DNA of 22,974 nucleotides from a virus, in the IMG/VR virus record IMGVR_UViG_3300031999_000204, positions 1 through 22,974 of that record; one strand, 5' to 3'. The translations under genes and the position numbers were made by a program. Positions 1 to 5,016 of the stretch are shown here, one piece after another; position 1 is the stretch's first letter; the number at the start of each line of letters is the position of its first letter. The notes beneath the pieces are model-generated. The model was not told the DNA's origin and made no database searches. It worked only from the letters and a program-made list of their open reading frames with translations.

Positions 1-60
1 CCACGACCAGGACCCCGACCCCGACCCCGACCGCGACCGCGACCCCGACCACGACCCCGA
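1..60. repeat. Degenerate 6-bp tandem repeat at the left edge
   Basis: About ten copies of a hexamer of the form CGACCC, with variants CGACCG, CCGCGA and CCACGA, fill the first 60 bases and continue to the window edge. On the minus strand the array reads as alternating Ser-Gly/Trp/Arg codons in one frame and alternating Val-Gly/Ala in another. It could be coding (see the partial gene at 1-96) or a minisatellite-like intergenic array. Its true length cannot be judged because it is cut. Confidence 0.85.
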
Positions 61-96
61 CATTAACCATCCAGTTCTAAGAAAAGATTGGTTCAT
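1..96 (-). CDS. Possible Ser/Gly-repeat protein, 3' end beyond the left edge
   Basis: An open minus-strand frame begins with ATG at 96-94, has AAAGG about 9 bases upstream as a possible ribosome site, and stays open to the edge. It gives a 12-residue lead (MNQSFLRTGWLM) and then a repeat of Ser alternating with Gly, Trp or Arg made by the hexamer array. It follows the nuclease gene (ends at 164) in the same direction with a 67-base gap, so it could be the next gene of the early operon. An alternative start at 70 in another frame would give a Val/Gly-rich hydrophobic stretch. Only 32 codons are visible and low-complexity DNA is often open by chance, so this is weak. Confidence 0.25.
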   Translation of the reverse strand, partial: MNQSFLRTGWLMSGSWSGSRSRSGSGSGSWSW

Positions 97-163
97 ATTA
101 TTTAACCTTTATCCTCTGACTTTAATGGCAATTAGCTTCCCGAATCTTTTCCCGGCGATATTT

Positions 164-1171
164 TTAATCATCCGCTTCCTTTACTTTACCGTCGAGAGAT
201 TGGATGACAAGTCTCATAACCGGGACTTGTTTTGCAAACTCTTTTTTGATCGCCGCGACTTGCTCTTCGGCCTCGGGCGTCAGTTCGTACGCAGTCCGCT
301 TCGATGCAATATTCTGGACGATGAATTTATCGCCGATGATCGCCTTCGCGACGTTTTTGAATTTCTCGCGAATCTCATCGTGAATTTTTTCAAACTCTTT
401 TGACAATGGTTTTAAAAATTCATGCCGGGCGACCGCAGTTTCAACCGCCTCGTCGATGATAAGCTCCGCGGGCTTGTTGGAGATGTCGGGCAAACAGATC
501 AGACTAAACGGACACCAACCGCAGATCGCCGAGTCATAGGTGATGCGATCCGGGTATGTCTTTGAGTCTATTGCCGCCGCGACCCGCTCGAGTTTGAGCA
601 ATATCGCCTCGCATTCGCCATAGTCGAGGAAGACGGGGAGCATTTTGATATGCCCCAGACAATCGGTCAGGATGAAAATGCCCTCTTCGAGATTATTCCC
701 GTACAAATAAGTTTGAATTTGACGCAGGTATTTGCGGAGATACGGCTTTTTTTGAAAGTCGTCCAACGACTTGATCCCGTTGAAAATATTCGGGTTCATC
801 GATTTGATCTCGAAAGGGACCCTCTTTCCTTCCCATTTAATCATCCCGTCAATTTTGCCCCGGGCGATGAGCTTGCCGGATTTGCCGAGGACGTCGACGG
901 GTTGTTGGGACAGGATAACCTCAAAGCCGAGCTTGATGAGCTGGTTGATGATTTCGCGCTCTTGAAGGTTGCCCGCTTCGAGCCGCGCTTTCGTTTCGAT
1001 GTCGAAGAGCTGGCGGCTCTTCCAGTCGAGCACGGCATATACCATCGACCGCTCGCATTCCGAGATGTCGGAGAGGATGGACTGATTACGCGGGTATGAT
1101 TGAATATTGCTTTCAAGCTCCCGCGCCCGGCGTTCCATTATGGCTTTAATCAAGTCGGTTGACGGATTCAT
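164..1171 (-). CDS. Cas4/AddB-like RecB-family Fe-S exonuclease
   Basis: A 335-residue protein with the layout of Cas4-like PD-(D/E)XK nucleases. Cys39 lies near the N-terminus, the catalytic-type residues are Asp108 (GKIDG) and Glu121-x-Lys123 (FEIKS), followed by the QxxxY motif at 151-155 (QIQTY). The C-terminal cysteines Cys217, Cys220 and Cys226 with Cys39 would hold a 4Fe-4S cluster, as in Cas4 and AddB. About 100 residues follow the last Cys, which is longer than a minimal Cas4. The start ATG overlaps the upstream stop (ATGA, 1168-1171) and has a GGGGGTGA ribosome site. Family knowledge: such phage nucleases make 3' single strands for recombination. The pairing with the annealing-type gene just upstream supports a recombination role. 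No CRISPR array is present. Confidence 0.85.
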   Translation of the reverse strand: MNPSTDLIKAIMERRARELESNIQSYPRNQSILSDISECERSMVYAVLDWKSRQLFDIETKARLEAGNLQEREIINQLIKLGFEVILSQQPVDVLGKSGKLIARGKIDGMIKWEGKRVPFEIKSMNPNIFNGIKSLDDFQKKPYLRKYLRQIQTYLYGNNLEEGIFILTDCLGHIKMLPVFLDYGECEAILLKLERVAAAIDSKTYPDRITYDSAICGWCPFSLICLPDISNKPAELIIDEAVETAVARHEFLKPLSKEFEKIHDEIREKFKNVAKAIIGDKFIVQNIASKRTAYELTPEAEEQVAAIKKEFAKQVPVMRLVIQSLDGKVKEADD

Positions 1172-2064
1172 TGGTCACCCCCAGAGGTTACGCCGTTGAA
1201 TGAGGCGATATTGAGCCCCCATTGGTCCCGCGCATAGTCAATTTTTGCTGGCGTTTTGTTTTCTTTGGCTTTCTTTGCCTCTTCTGCGATAGTCTTCGAG
1301 AATGTAGAATAACCGACCCCCTCGACATCGACCACGGTATATTTCGTCCACGGCTTCCCGGTCGACTTATTTGTCCCCGTTTTGACGAGGACTTGCTCGA
1401 TCGCGACGTTTACAGATTCAGTCCCGGCGGCGGTTGTCTCTTTGCCCTTGAACGTATGCCCCCCGGCGCCGCTCAATACGATGCCGTTTTTCTCTAAAAA
1501 GTCCGGGTCGAGGTGATGCAACCCCAGCAAGTCCCGGACGCCCTCTTTTTTGGCGGCTCTCATTGCCGCGACCTTAATGTCATCCTCTTTTATTTCGTGG
1601 ATTTGTTTTGCTACCCCGTGGGCTTTCCCAAAGAATTTGTCCCGGGACCCGGCGCGCCCATAGACTCGGATTTCGGTATTACGGAAAGAGGCATCGCAGG
1701 TAAACTCCCAAAGATACCATTCCCCGGCGTCGTCTCTCTGGGTCGTCTTTTTGACTTCCCAATTTTTGTATGAAATGCCGAGCGTCGCCCCGATGCGGTT
1801 TGCCCCGGCAAAACCGAGCTCCGCTTTTTTGACGCCAGACTCTTTGGATTCAAAAACAATCCAGTCCCCGGGCTGGGCGAGTTTCAAGATGGCGGTTCTT
1901 ATTTTGTTTTGGGATGCGATGATTTTTTCAATATTGTCGGCGAGCCAATAGATGTCTTCGGCGCTGGATTTTGTGGTGGCGATGATGCCCCCGGACTCCG
2001 GGAGCGGTTCGATTTCGGTTTCAAGAGCTTCGATTGCGGCGAGTTCTTTCGTTTGGTCAGTCAT
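1168..2064 (-). CDS. Putative ssDNA-annealing recombinase with C-terminal OB-like domain
   Basis: A 298-residue protein. Residues about 50-185 contain a core resembling phage single-strand annealing proteins of the Rad52/Sak type, including an AAMRAAKKEGVRDLLGL helix like the conserved 'A..RA.k...r.llGL' element. Residues about 215-290 (from NVAIEQVLVKTG to LNIASFNGV) look like a small beta-rich OB-type domain with Lys/Gly-rich turns, as in ssDNA-binding modules. The gene is coupled to the Cas4-like nuclease by a 4-base ATGA overlap, the usual exonuclease-annealase pairing. The start at 2064 has AGGGGGATATT before ATG, and a good minus-strand promoter lies at 2099-2127. The family is inferred from pattern only; a general recombination mediator is the main alternative. 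Confidence 0.6.
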   Translation of the reverse strand: MTDQTKELAAIEALETEIEPLPESGGIIATTKSSAEDIYWLADNIEKIIASQNKIRTAILKLAQPGDWIVFESKESGVKKAELGFAGANRIGATLGISYKNWEVKKTTQRDDAGEWYLWEFTCDASFRNTEIRVYGRAGSRDKFFGKAHGVAKQIHEIKEDDIKVAAMRAAKKEGVRDLLGLHHLDPDFLEKNGIVLSGAGGHTFKGKETTAAGTESVNVAIEQVLVKTGTNKSTGKPWTKYTVVDVEGVGYSTFSKTIAEEAKKAKENKTPAKIDYARDQWGLNIASFNGVTSGGDQ

Positions 2065-2098
2065 AATATCCCCCTATGATTTAAGATCGTGAGGGCTT

Positions 2099-2127
2099 AT
2101 TTTACAACATCGATCAAAATAATTCAA
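2099..2127 (-). promoter_or_regulatory. Sigma70-type promoter for the recombination genes
   Basis: On the minus strand, TTGAAT (2127-2122) and TAAAAT (2104-2099) are separated by exactly 17 bases, about 35 bases upstream of the 2064 start. An inverted pair ATTCAAG (2122-2128) and CTTGAAT (2142-2148) overlaps the -35 and may be a regulator site. Its TCAAG/CTTGA half-sites also occur in the palindrome at 4115-4129. Confidence 0.55.
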
Positions 2128-2155
2128 GCGAATAAATATCTCTTGAATATTCGGA

Positions 2156-2302
2156 TCACGGTTTTGTTTGCAAGGCAATTTTGAGAGCATCGACGAGCTT
2201 TTCAATCTCGACCCGGGAATAATCCCGGATGTCGAGGCCGTGATGGGTCAGCAGTACGCGGACGGCGAAGTCATAAGTCTGGCGAGCGTCGAGCGTTGTC
2301 AT
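2156..2302 (-). CDS. Small conserved-looking protein, 48 aa
   Basis: A 48-residue gene that starts with ATG at 2302-2300, overlapping the stop of the upstream gene by ATGA, and ends with TGA at 2158-2156. A strong AAAGGGGGGA ribosome site sits about 7 bases before the start. The product (MTTLDARQTYDFAVRVLL to ALQTKP) is amphipathic and probably a two-helix protein with no motif I recognise. The perfect translational coupling and the strong ribosome site are the main reasons to call it. It is the last gene of the upper early block before the promoter at 2099-2127. Confidence 0.65.
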   Translation of the reverse strand: MTTLDARQTYDFAVRVLLTHHGLDIRDYSRVEIEKLVDALKIALQTKP

Positions 2303-2520
2303 TGGAGTGTCCCCCCTTTCCGTTTGAGTTTGGATCGTTTCTCGAAGGCCAGCGAAACGAGGTTGTTTTGCGCGACGAGCAGTTCCCGGACGGCCGCGAT
2401 CAGGTGGGTCAAGGCGCGGTCGTGCGGGGTCGCGCCAGTCTTCCGCAGGACATCCTCGGCCGTGGTCAGATGCAATTTGACGAGCTCTTTGCTTTGGAAA
2501 TAATTCGATAATCGGCTCAT
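2299..2520 (-). CDS. Small basic helical protein, 73 aa
   Basis: The chosen start is ATG at 2520-2518 (MSRLSNYFQSKELVKL), because AAGGGGGAAAATAAA directly precedes it. An ATG further upstream in frame would overlap the previous gene by about 50 bases and lacks such a site. The product is helical and ends in a Lys/Arg-rich tail (EKRSKLKRKGGTLQ). No domain is recognised. It lies one base after the stop of the preceding gene and is coupled by ATGA to the 48-residue gene downstream. A nucleic-acid-binding accessory role would fit the basic tail but is a guess. Confidence 0.7.
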   Translation of the reverse strand: MSRLSNYFQSKELVKLHLTTAEDVLRKTGATPHDRALTHLIAAVRELLVAQNNLVSLAFEKRSKLKRKGGTLQ

Positions 2521-2521
2521 T

Positions 2522-2920
2522 TTATTTTCCCCCTTTTTTGATTTCGTCATATTCACCGTTGAGAGAATTGTCAAAAATATCGTGAAGATATTCTTTGATT
2601 TGATTTCTATCTTTCCCGGAAATATGCAAAACGAATCCGAATTGGAGAGAGGGCTTAACGGTTATTTTATGATCAGTCCATCCGTCGTACCCGCCGTTTT
2701 CGTCCATGTGGTGAAACCCGCCGGATAGGACTATTTTTTCATCGCTCGACTCTGATTCGACGAGAGAAGTCCCCACGTCCCACCCCGACCCGGACGGTAA
2801 ATAATTGTCGACTATTTTTTTTATTTCCTCGTCGTGCTTAATTTCCCATTCTCGATTATTGGAATTTCTACAATTTTGGCGAGCATTCAACAACGACGAC
2901 AATTTTTGATATATTTTCAT
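2522..2920 (-). CDS. Conserved phage protein of unknown function, 132 aa
   Basis: This resembles a family of uncharacterised proteins found in many phage early regions. The shared hallmarks are an N-terminal helix ending in 'ARxNCxxSNNxEW', a central 'LPSGSGxDxGTxL' stretch (here residues about 42-52), 'FHHMxENGGYDGWTxH' at about 69-84, and 'PSLxFGFxLxIxGKDRNxIKEYLxDxF' near the C-terminus. Length matches the family. No catalytic motif is evident and function is unknown. The start at 2920 follows AAGGGGGCTGACTCAA, a variant of the repeated translation-start cassette of this operon. The last codons (IKKGGK) overlay the ribosome site of the next gene, which implies coupled translation. Confidence 0.8.
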   Translation of the reverse strand: MKIYQKLSSLLNARQNCRNSNNREWEIKHDEEIKKIVDNYLPSGSGWDVGTSLVESESSDEKIVLSGGFHHMDENGGYDGWTDHKITVKPSLQFGFVLHISGKDRNQIKEYLHDIFDNSLNGEYDEIKKGGK

Positions 2921-2934
2921 TTGAGTCAGCCCCC

Positions 2935-3324
2935 TTACGCCGCGGCCTTAAGTTCAGCCGGGGCGTCGAAATTAAAATAATATTGATTATGATTAAACAG
3001 CTTTTTGAAGTCCGGGACATAACCGAAATATTTTTTCCATTTCGTCGCCACGGGCACCGCCCGGAGCGTCCCGTCTTCGCGGACTTCGATTTGATGCTCG
3101 GTTTCCTCACCGTCGCTCCAACCCCGCCCGGAAAGAGACGGCGGCTCGGGGATGAGTGAGCCGCCGTAAATTTTGCGCCAGTATTGAGCCCGGGAGATGA
3201 TTTGCAAAGTCCCGTCCTCATTTACCCAAATTGAATGGTCACACGTCCCCCTATAGGTCGCGTTACGACAGTTACAAGTCAAAGAGTCCCGGTCCGCCGT
3301 GCCTATCTTTTTTTTATTTTCCAT
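2935..3324 (-). CDS. Small protein with SWIM-like zinc finger
   Basis: A 129-residue protein started at ATG 3324-3322 (MENKKKIGTADRD), which has AAGGGGGATGACTCTA in front. The ATG nine bases earlier touches the G-run and is less likely. Cys17, Cys19, Cys28 and His30 form CxC-x8-CxH, the signature of SWIM zinc fingers, which bind nucleic acid or protein. Two similar segments follow, 'VNEDGTLQIISRAQYWRKIYG' and 'VREDGTLRAVPVATKWKKYFG', each with (E)DGTL and a W(R/K)K aromatic element, so the rest looks like an internal duplication. It overlaps the upstream gene by 11 bases. The SWIM assignment rests on the motif only. Confidence 0.7.
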   Translation of the reverse strand: MENKKKIGTADRDSLTCNCRNATYRGTCDHSIWVNEDGTLQIISRAQYWRKIYGGSLIPEPPSLSGRGWSDGEETEHQIEVREDGTLRAVPVATKWKKYFGYVPDFKKLFNHNQYYFNFDAPAELKAAA

Positions 3325-3508
3325 TAGAGTCATCCCCCTTTATGTCAACATAACATCTCGAGATCAGCGATTTCAAAGATGCCAGAATTTGCTCACTAAC
3401 CCAGCTTTCCGGGTTGTCTTTTAAACAGTCATTCCAGTATTTTTGGTTTGCTCTTATTTTTTGCGCGAGCGTTTTCCCGCTCGGTGTGTAGATTTGAATT
3501 TTTTTCAT
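3314..3508 (-). CDS. Small hypothetical protein, 64 aa
   Basis: The start is ATG 3508-3506 (MKKIQIYTPSGKTL), preceded by AAAAAGGGGGATGACTATA. The product is basic at the N-terminus and has a C-terminal KGDDSNGK tail encoded by the next gene's start cassette. It overlaps the 3' part of the upstream gene by 80 bases in another frame, and the downstream gene by 11 bases. No domain is recognised. The middle (NQKYWNDCLKDNPESWVSEQ) is Trp-rich. The gene call depends on the ribosome site and on codons typical of the operon. Confidence 0.6.
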   Translation of the reverse strand: MKKIQIYTPSGKTLAQKIRANQKYWNDCLKDNPESWVSEQILASLKSLISRCYVDIKGDDSNGK

Positions 3509-3977
3509 TATAGTCATCCCCCTTTTTGTTAAGACCGACCGCAATCGCCGCATCGAGCCGCCGTTGTTTTTCCTCTTCCGAGAGTTTGTCAAAGTCCGCC
3601 GGAAAGTCGATGCCCGGGCACAGTTTTAAAAACCGCGCTTTCCATTTATTTTGGTCGGCGGTCTCTTTGCATTCCAGAGCCCCGAGCGCCGCGACAAACG
3701 AGCAAGTTTTGAGCAATGAGTCGTCCCGGATGAGCCCGATGTCGTCAACCCGCTTAATGAAAGCGTCCGCGACTTCGCCCTTGAAGTATTGACGCACAAT
3801 CTTATGAGCAACCGATTGAAAGTCAAAGCTCTCCCACGTCCTGTTTTGATAGCAGATTTTCGTTTCGCAGACCTCGGCTCCGTTTCGCAAGAGCGTCGCG
3901 ACGTGCTTAAATGCTATCCGGGTTTTTTTCCATTCACAGACGATTTCCAACTCATCATTCAGCTTGAATGTTTTCAT
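3429..3977 (-). CDS. Hypothetical early protein, first gene of the leftward operon, 182 aa
   Basis: The first gene behind the leftward promoter at 4022-4050, started at ATG 3977-3975 with AAGGGGATGACTATA in front. The product has a beta-rich N-terminal third (MKTFKLNDELEIVCEWKKTR) and a helical remainder. Residues about 100-155 include 'FVAALGALECKE' and 'KWKARFLKLCPGIDFPADFDKLS'. The last 27 or so residues, from KKGDDYNEK onward, are Lys/Asn-rich and read through the start cassette and first codons of the next gene. This suggests that an original stop near that point was lost. No family is recognised. Being promoter-proximal, it is probably expressed immediately after infection. Confidence 0.75.
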   Translation of the reverse strand: MKTFKLNDELEIVCEWKKTRIAFKHVATLLRNGAEVCETKICYQNRTWESFDFQSVAHKIVRQYFKGEVADAFIKRVDDIGLIRDDSLLKTCSFVAALGALECKETADQNKWKARFLKLCPGIDFPADFDKLSEEEKQRRLDAAIAVGLNKKGDDYNEKNSNLHTERENARAKNKSKPKILE

Positions 3978-4021
3978 TATAGTCATCCCCTTCGCGCCCT
4001 TCGATTTCTTCCTTCCCTAAA

Positions 4022-4050
4022 ATTATACAGGAAGTTTGCATTTTTGTCAA
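4022..4050 (-). promoter_or_regulatory. Leftward early promoter, consensus sigma70
   Basis: On the minus strand, TTGACA (4050-4045) and TATAAT (4027-4022) lie exactly 17 bases apart, a perfect consensus promoter. Transcription would start near 4015, giving an untranslated leader of about 38 bases before the 3977 start. It drives the whole minus-strand operon. Confidence 0.85.
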
Positions 4051-4069
4051 GGGGTATAAAAAAATAACT

Positions 4070-4096
4070 AAACCCGGGGTTTCTCCCGGTTTTTTT
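4070..4096. terminator. Bidirectional terminator between the divergent promoters
   Basis: Left arm AAACC(C)GGGG and right arm CTCCCGGTTT pair with one bulged C around a four-base loop, followed by T7 on the plus strand. On the minus strand the same hairpin is followed by an imperfect T-tract (AGTTATTTTTTT). It lies between the -35 boxes of the back-to-back promoters and would insulate the two arms from each other. Confidence 0.6.
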
Positions 4097-4114
4097 CGTC
4101 GCAAAATATTTTTA

Positions 4115-4129
4115 TCAAGTTTAACTTGA
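4115..4129. promoter_or_regulatory. Perfect 15-bp palindrome overlapping the rightward -35 (candidate operator)
   Basis: TCAAGTT-T-AACTTGA is a perfect 7+1+7 palindrome whose right arm covers the first four bases of the -35 TTGACT (4126-4131). A further CTTGA half-site follows at 4130-4134. Position and symmetry fit a dimeric repressor or activator. No regulator gene was identified in the window. Confidence 0.55.
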
Positions 4130-4154
4130 CTTGAGCCCGGGACTTTCCTATAAT
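4126..4154 (+). promoter_or_regulatory. Rightward promoter, near-consensus sigma70
   Basis: TTGACT (4126-4131) and TATAAT (4149-4154) have a 17-base spacer. The start is predicted at about 4161, the A of the GCTATGGG sequence. It drives the replication genes through the leader at 4161-4290. Confidence 0.85.
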
Positions 4155-4161
4155 TTTGCTA

Positions 4162-4248
4162 TGGGAATTATAGTGCAATCACAAAAGATTTCAACCGCGC
4201 CTTTTTGGCGTCGGTTTTTTTATGCTCTCCGGCCGCCTATAATTCCCA
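4162..4248 (+). promoter_or_regulatory. 12-bp inverted repeat enclosing the leader terminator
   Basis: TGGGAATTATAG (4162-4173), essentially the first bases of the rightward transcript, is perfectly complementary to CTATAATTCCCA (4237-4248), with 63 bases between. A third related copy, CTATAATT at 4148-4155, overlaps the -10. In RNA the 5' end could therefore pair across the terminator and into the loop of the second hairpin, giving alternative folds. Confidence 0.5.
4193..4221 (+). terminator. Intrinsic terminator about 30 bases after the rightward start
   Basis: AACCG-CGCC pairs with GGCG-(T)-CGGTT around a TTTTT loop with one bulge, followed by seven T. It should release an RNA of about 60 bases unless antiterminated. 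Its AACCG...CGGTTTTTT frame resembles the terminator at 6513-6549. Confidence 0.75.
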
Positions 4249-4278
4249 AAGTTAAAAGCGCCGGGGGGCTATTTTTTT
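4224..4278 (+). terminator. Second leader hairpin with T-run just before the initiator gene
   Basis: GCTCTCCGGC (4224-4233) pairs with GCCGGGGGGC (4260-4269) over ten positions, two of them G-U, with a 26-base loop. It is followed by TATTTTTTT ending at the AAGGGGGG ribosome site of the gene at 4291. The loop contains one arm of the 12-bp inverted repeat, so the hairpin could compete with pairing to the RNA 5' end. Terminator or attenuator activity is inferred. Confidence 0.45.
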
Positions 4279-4290
4279 AAGGGGGGATAA

Positions 4291-5016
4291 ATGGCGAGAA
4301 TCAGAACAGTCAAGCCGGAGTTGTTTTTTGACGTTGAGCTGGGCGATGTTAGCATCCCGGCGCGATTTCTATTTATCGGTTTATTCACGCAAGCCGATTG
4401 TGAAGGTCGACTCGATGATTCCCCCAAAAAGATCAAGGCAAATATTTTCCCGTACGATGAGAAAATAAATGTCGAGCCGCTTCTCGCCGAGTTGGCTCCC
4501 CGCTTCATAGTTCGCTATGAAGTCGAAGGAAGAAAATATATACAAGTTAGAAATTTTGGGAAGCACCAAAGACTTTCCGGGAGCGAATTAAAATACGAGT
4601 CGAAGTTTCCAGCCGTCCCGGATGATTACAAGGAAGCACCCGGGAAGCACTTGGGAAGCACTCAGGAAGCACCCGGGAAGCACTTAGTCACGCTGGAAAG
4701 GGAAAGGGAAAGGGAAAAGGAAAGGAGTATATCCCCAAAAATCAAATTTTCCAAACTCAAAAACGTACTTTTGACGCAAGAGGAGTTTGAAAAGCTCAAA
4801 GATCGGTTTAACGGACACGATAATGCGATGGTGTGGGTTGAAAAGATGAGCATCGGGATCGCAATGAAGGGGTATAAATACAAAAGTCACTATCTCGCCA
4901 TTTTGAAATGGGCAGAAAATGAAAATCCAACTGAAAAACTTGATAGTTTCAAGAAACCGACGGAGCACATAATTAATTATAAAGAATTGCCAGTCGTGGT
5001 AAAGGGAGGAGTATGA
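4291..5016 (+). CDS. Phage replication initiator (replisome organiser, O-like)
   Basis: A 241-residue protein. Residues 1 to about 108 match the winged-helix start of phage replisome organisers ('MARIRTVKPELF', 'IPARFLFIGLFTQADCEGRL', 'YIQVRNFGKHQR'). Residues about 110-148 are low-complexity and encoded by the iterons and purine tract. Residues about 160-215 (EEFEKLKDRFNG, KYKSHYLAILKWAEN) resemble the DnaD-type C-terminal domain that recruits the host helicase loader. Family knowledge: such proteins bind iterons within their own gene, as lambda O does, and the same arrangement is seen here. The gene starts after a strong AAGGGGGGATAA site and ends in an ATGA overlap with the next gene. Expression is controlled by the 4126-4154 promoter and leader. 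Confidence 0.85.
   Translation: MARIRTVKPELFFDVELGDVSIPARFLFIGLFTQADCEGRLDDSPKKIKANIFPYDEKINVEPLLAELAPRFIVRYEVEGRKYIQVRNFGKHQRLSGSELKYESKFPAVPDDYKEAPGKHLGSTQEAPGKHLVTLEREREREKERSISPKIKFSKLKNVLLTQEEFEKLKDRFNGHDNAMVWVEKMSIGIAMKGYKYKSHYLAILKWAENENPTEKLDSFKKPTEHIINYKELPVVVKGGV
4632..4683 (+). repeat. Five 11-bp iterons: replication origin inside the initiator gene
   Basis: GGAAGCAC recurs at 4632, 4643, 4654, 4665 and 4676, exactly every 11 bases, with the three spacer bases varying (CCG, TTG, TCA, CCG). A lone copy lies at 4559-4566. Eleven is not a multiple of three, so each copy is read in a different frame, and the protein shows only a 33-base period (EAPGKHL twice). The repeat is therefore kept at DNA level, as expected of binding sites on one face of the helix. 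Confidence 0.8.
4695..4760 (+). other. Purine-asymmetric and AT-rich tract, likely unwinding element of the origin
   Basis: Positions 4695-4727 are an unbroken run of 33 purines built from GGAAAG-like units, starting 11 bases after the last iteron. An A/T-rich stretch runs from about 4728 to 4760. In lambda, the iterons in O are followed by a similar AT-rich, strand-asymmetric region where the duplex opens. The functional role here is inferred from that parallel. Confidence 0.6.

Larger units (their letters stand above)
2921..3992 (-). repeat. Four copies of a translation-start cassette AAGGGGGATGACTATA
   Basis: Nearly identical 15-16-base segments stand directly before the ATG of four successive genes: 3978-3992, 3509-3524, 3325-3340 and 2921-2936 (the last with CTGACTCAA). 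Each has an AAGGGG(G) ribosome site and an upstream ATG or CTG before the likely start. The G-run can pair with the 16S anti-SD through G-U pairs. The copies read KGDD(Y/S)N in the frame of two of the preceding genes, so the gene junction itself seems duplicated. Confidence 0.8.

Noticed and set aside
125-403. Long plus-strand frame opposite the nuclease gene
   Set aside because: It lies wholly within a well-supported minus-strand gene, has no ribosome site and its protein is an antisense-like composition.
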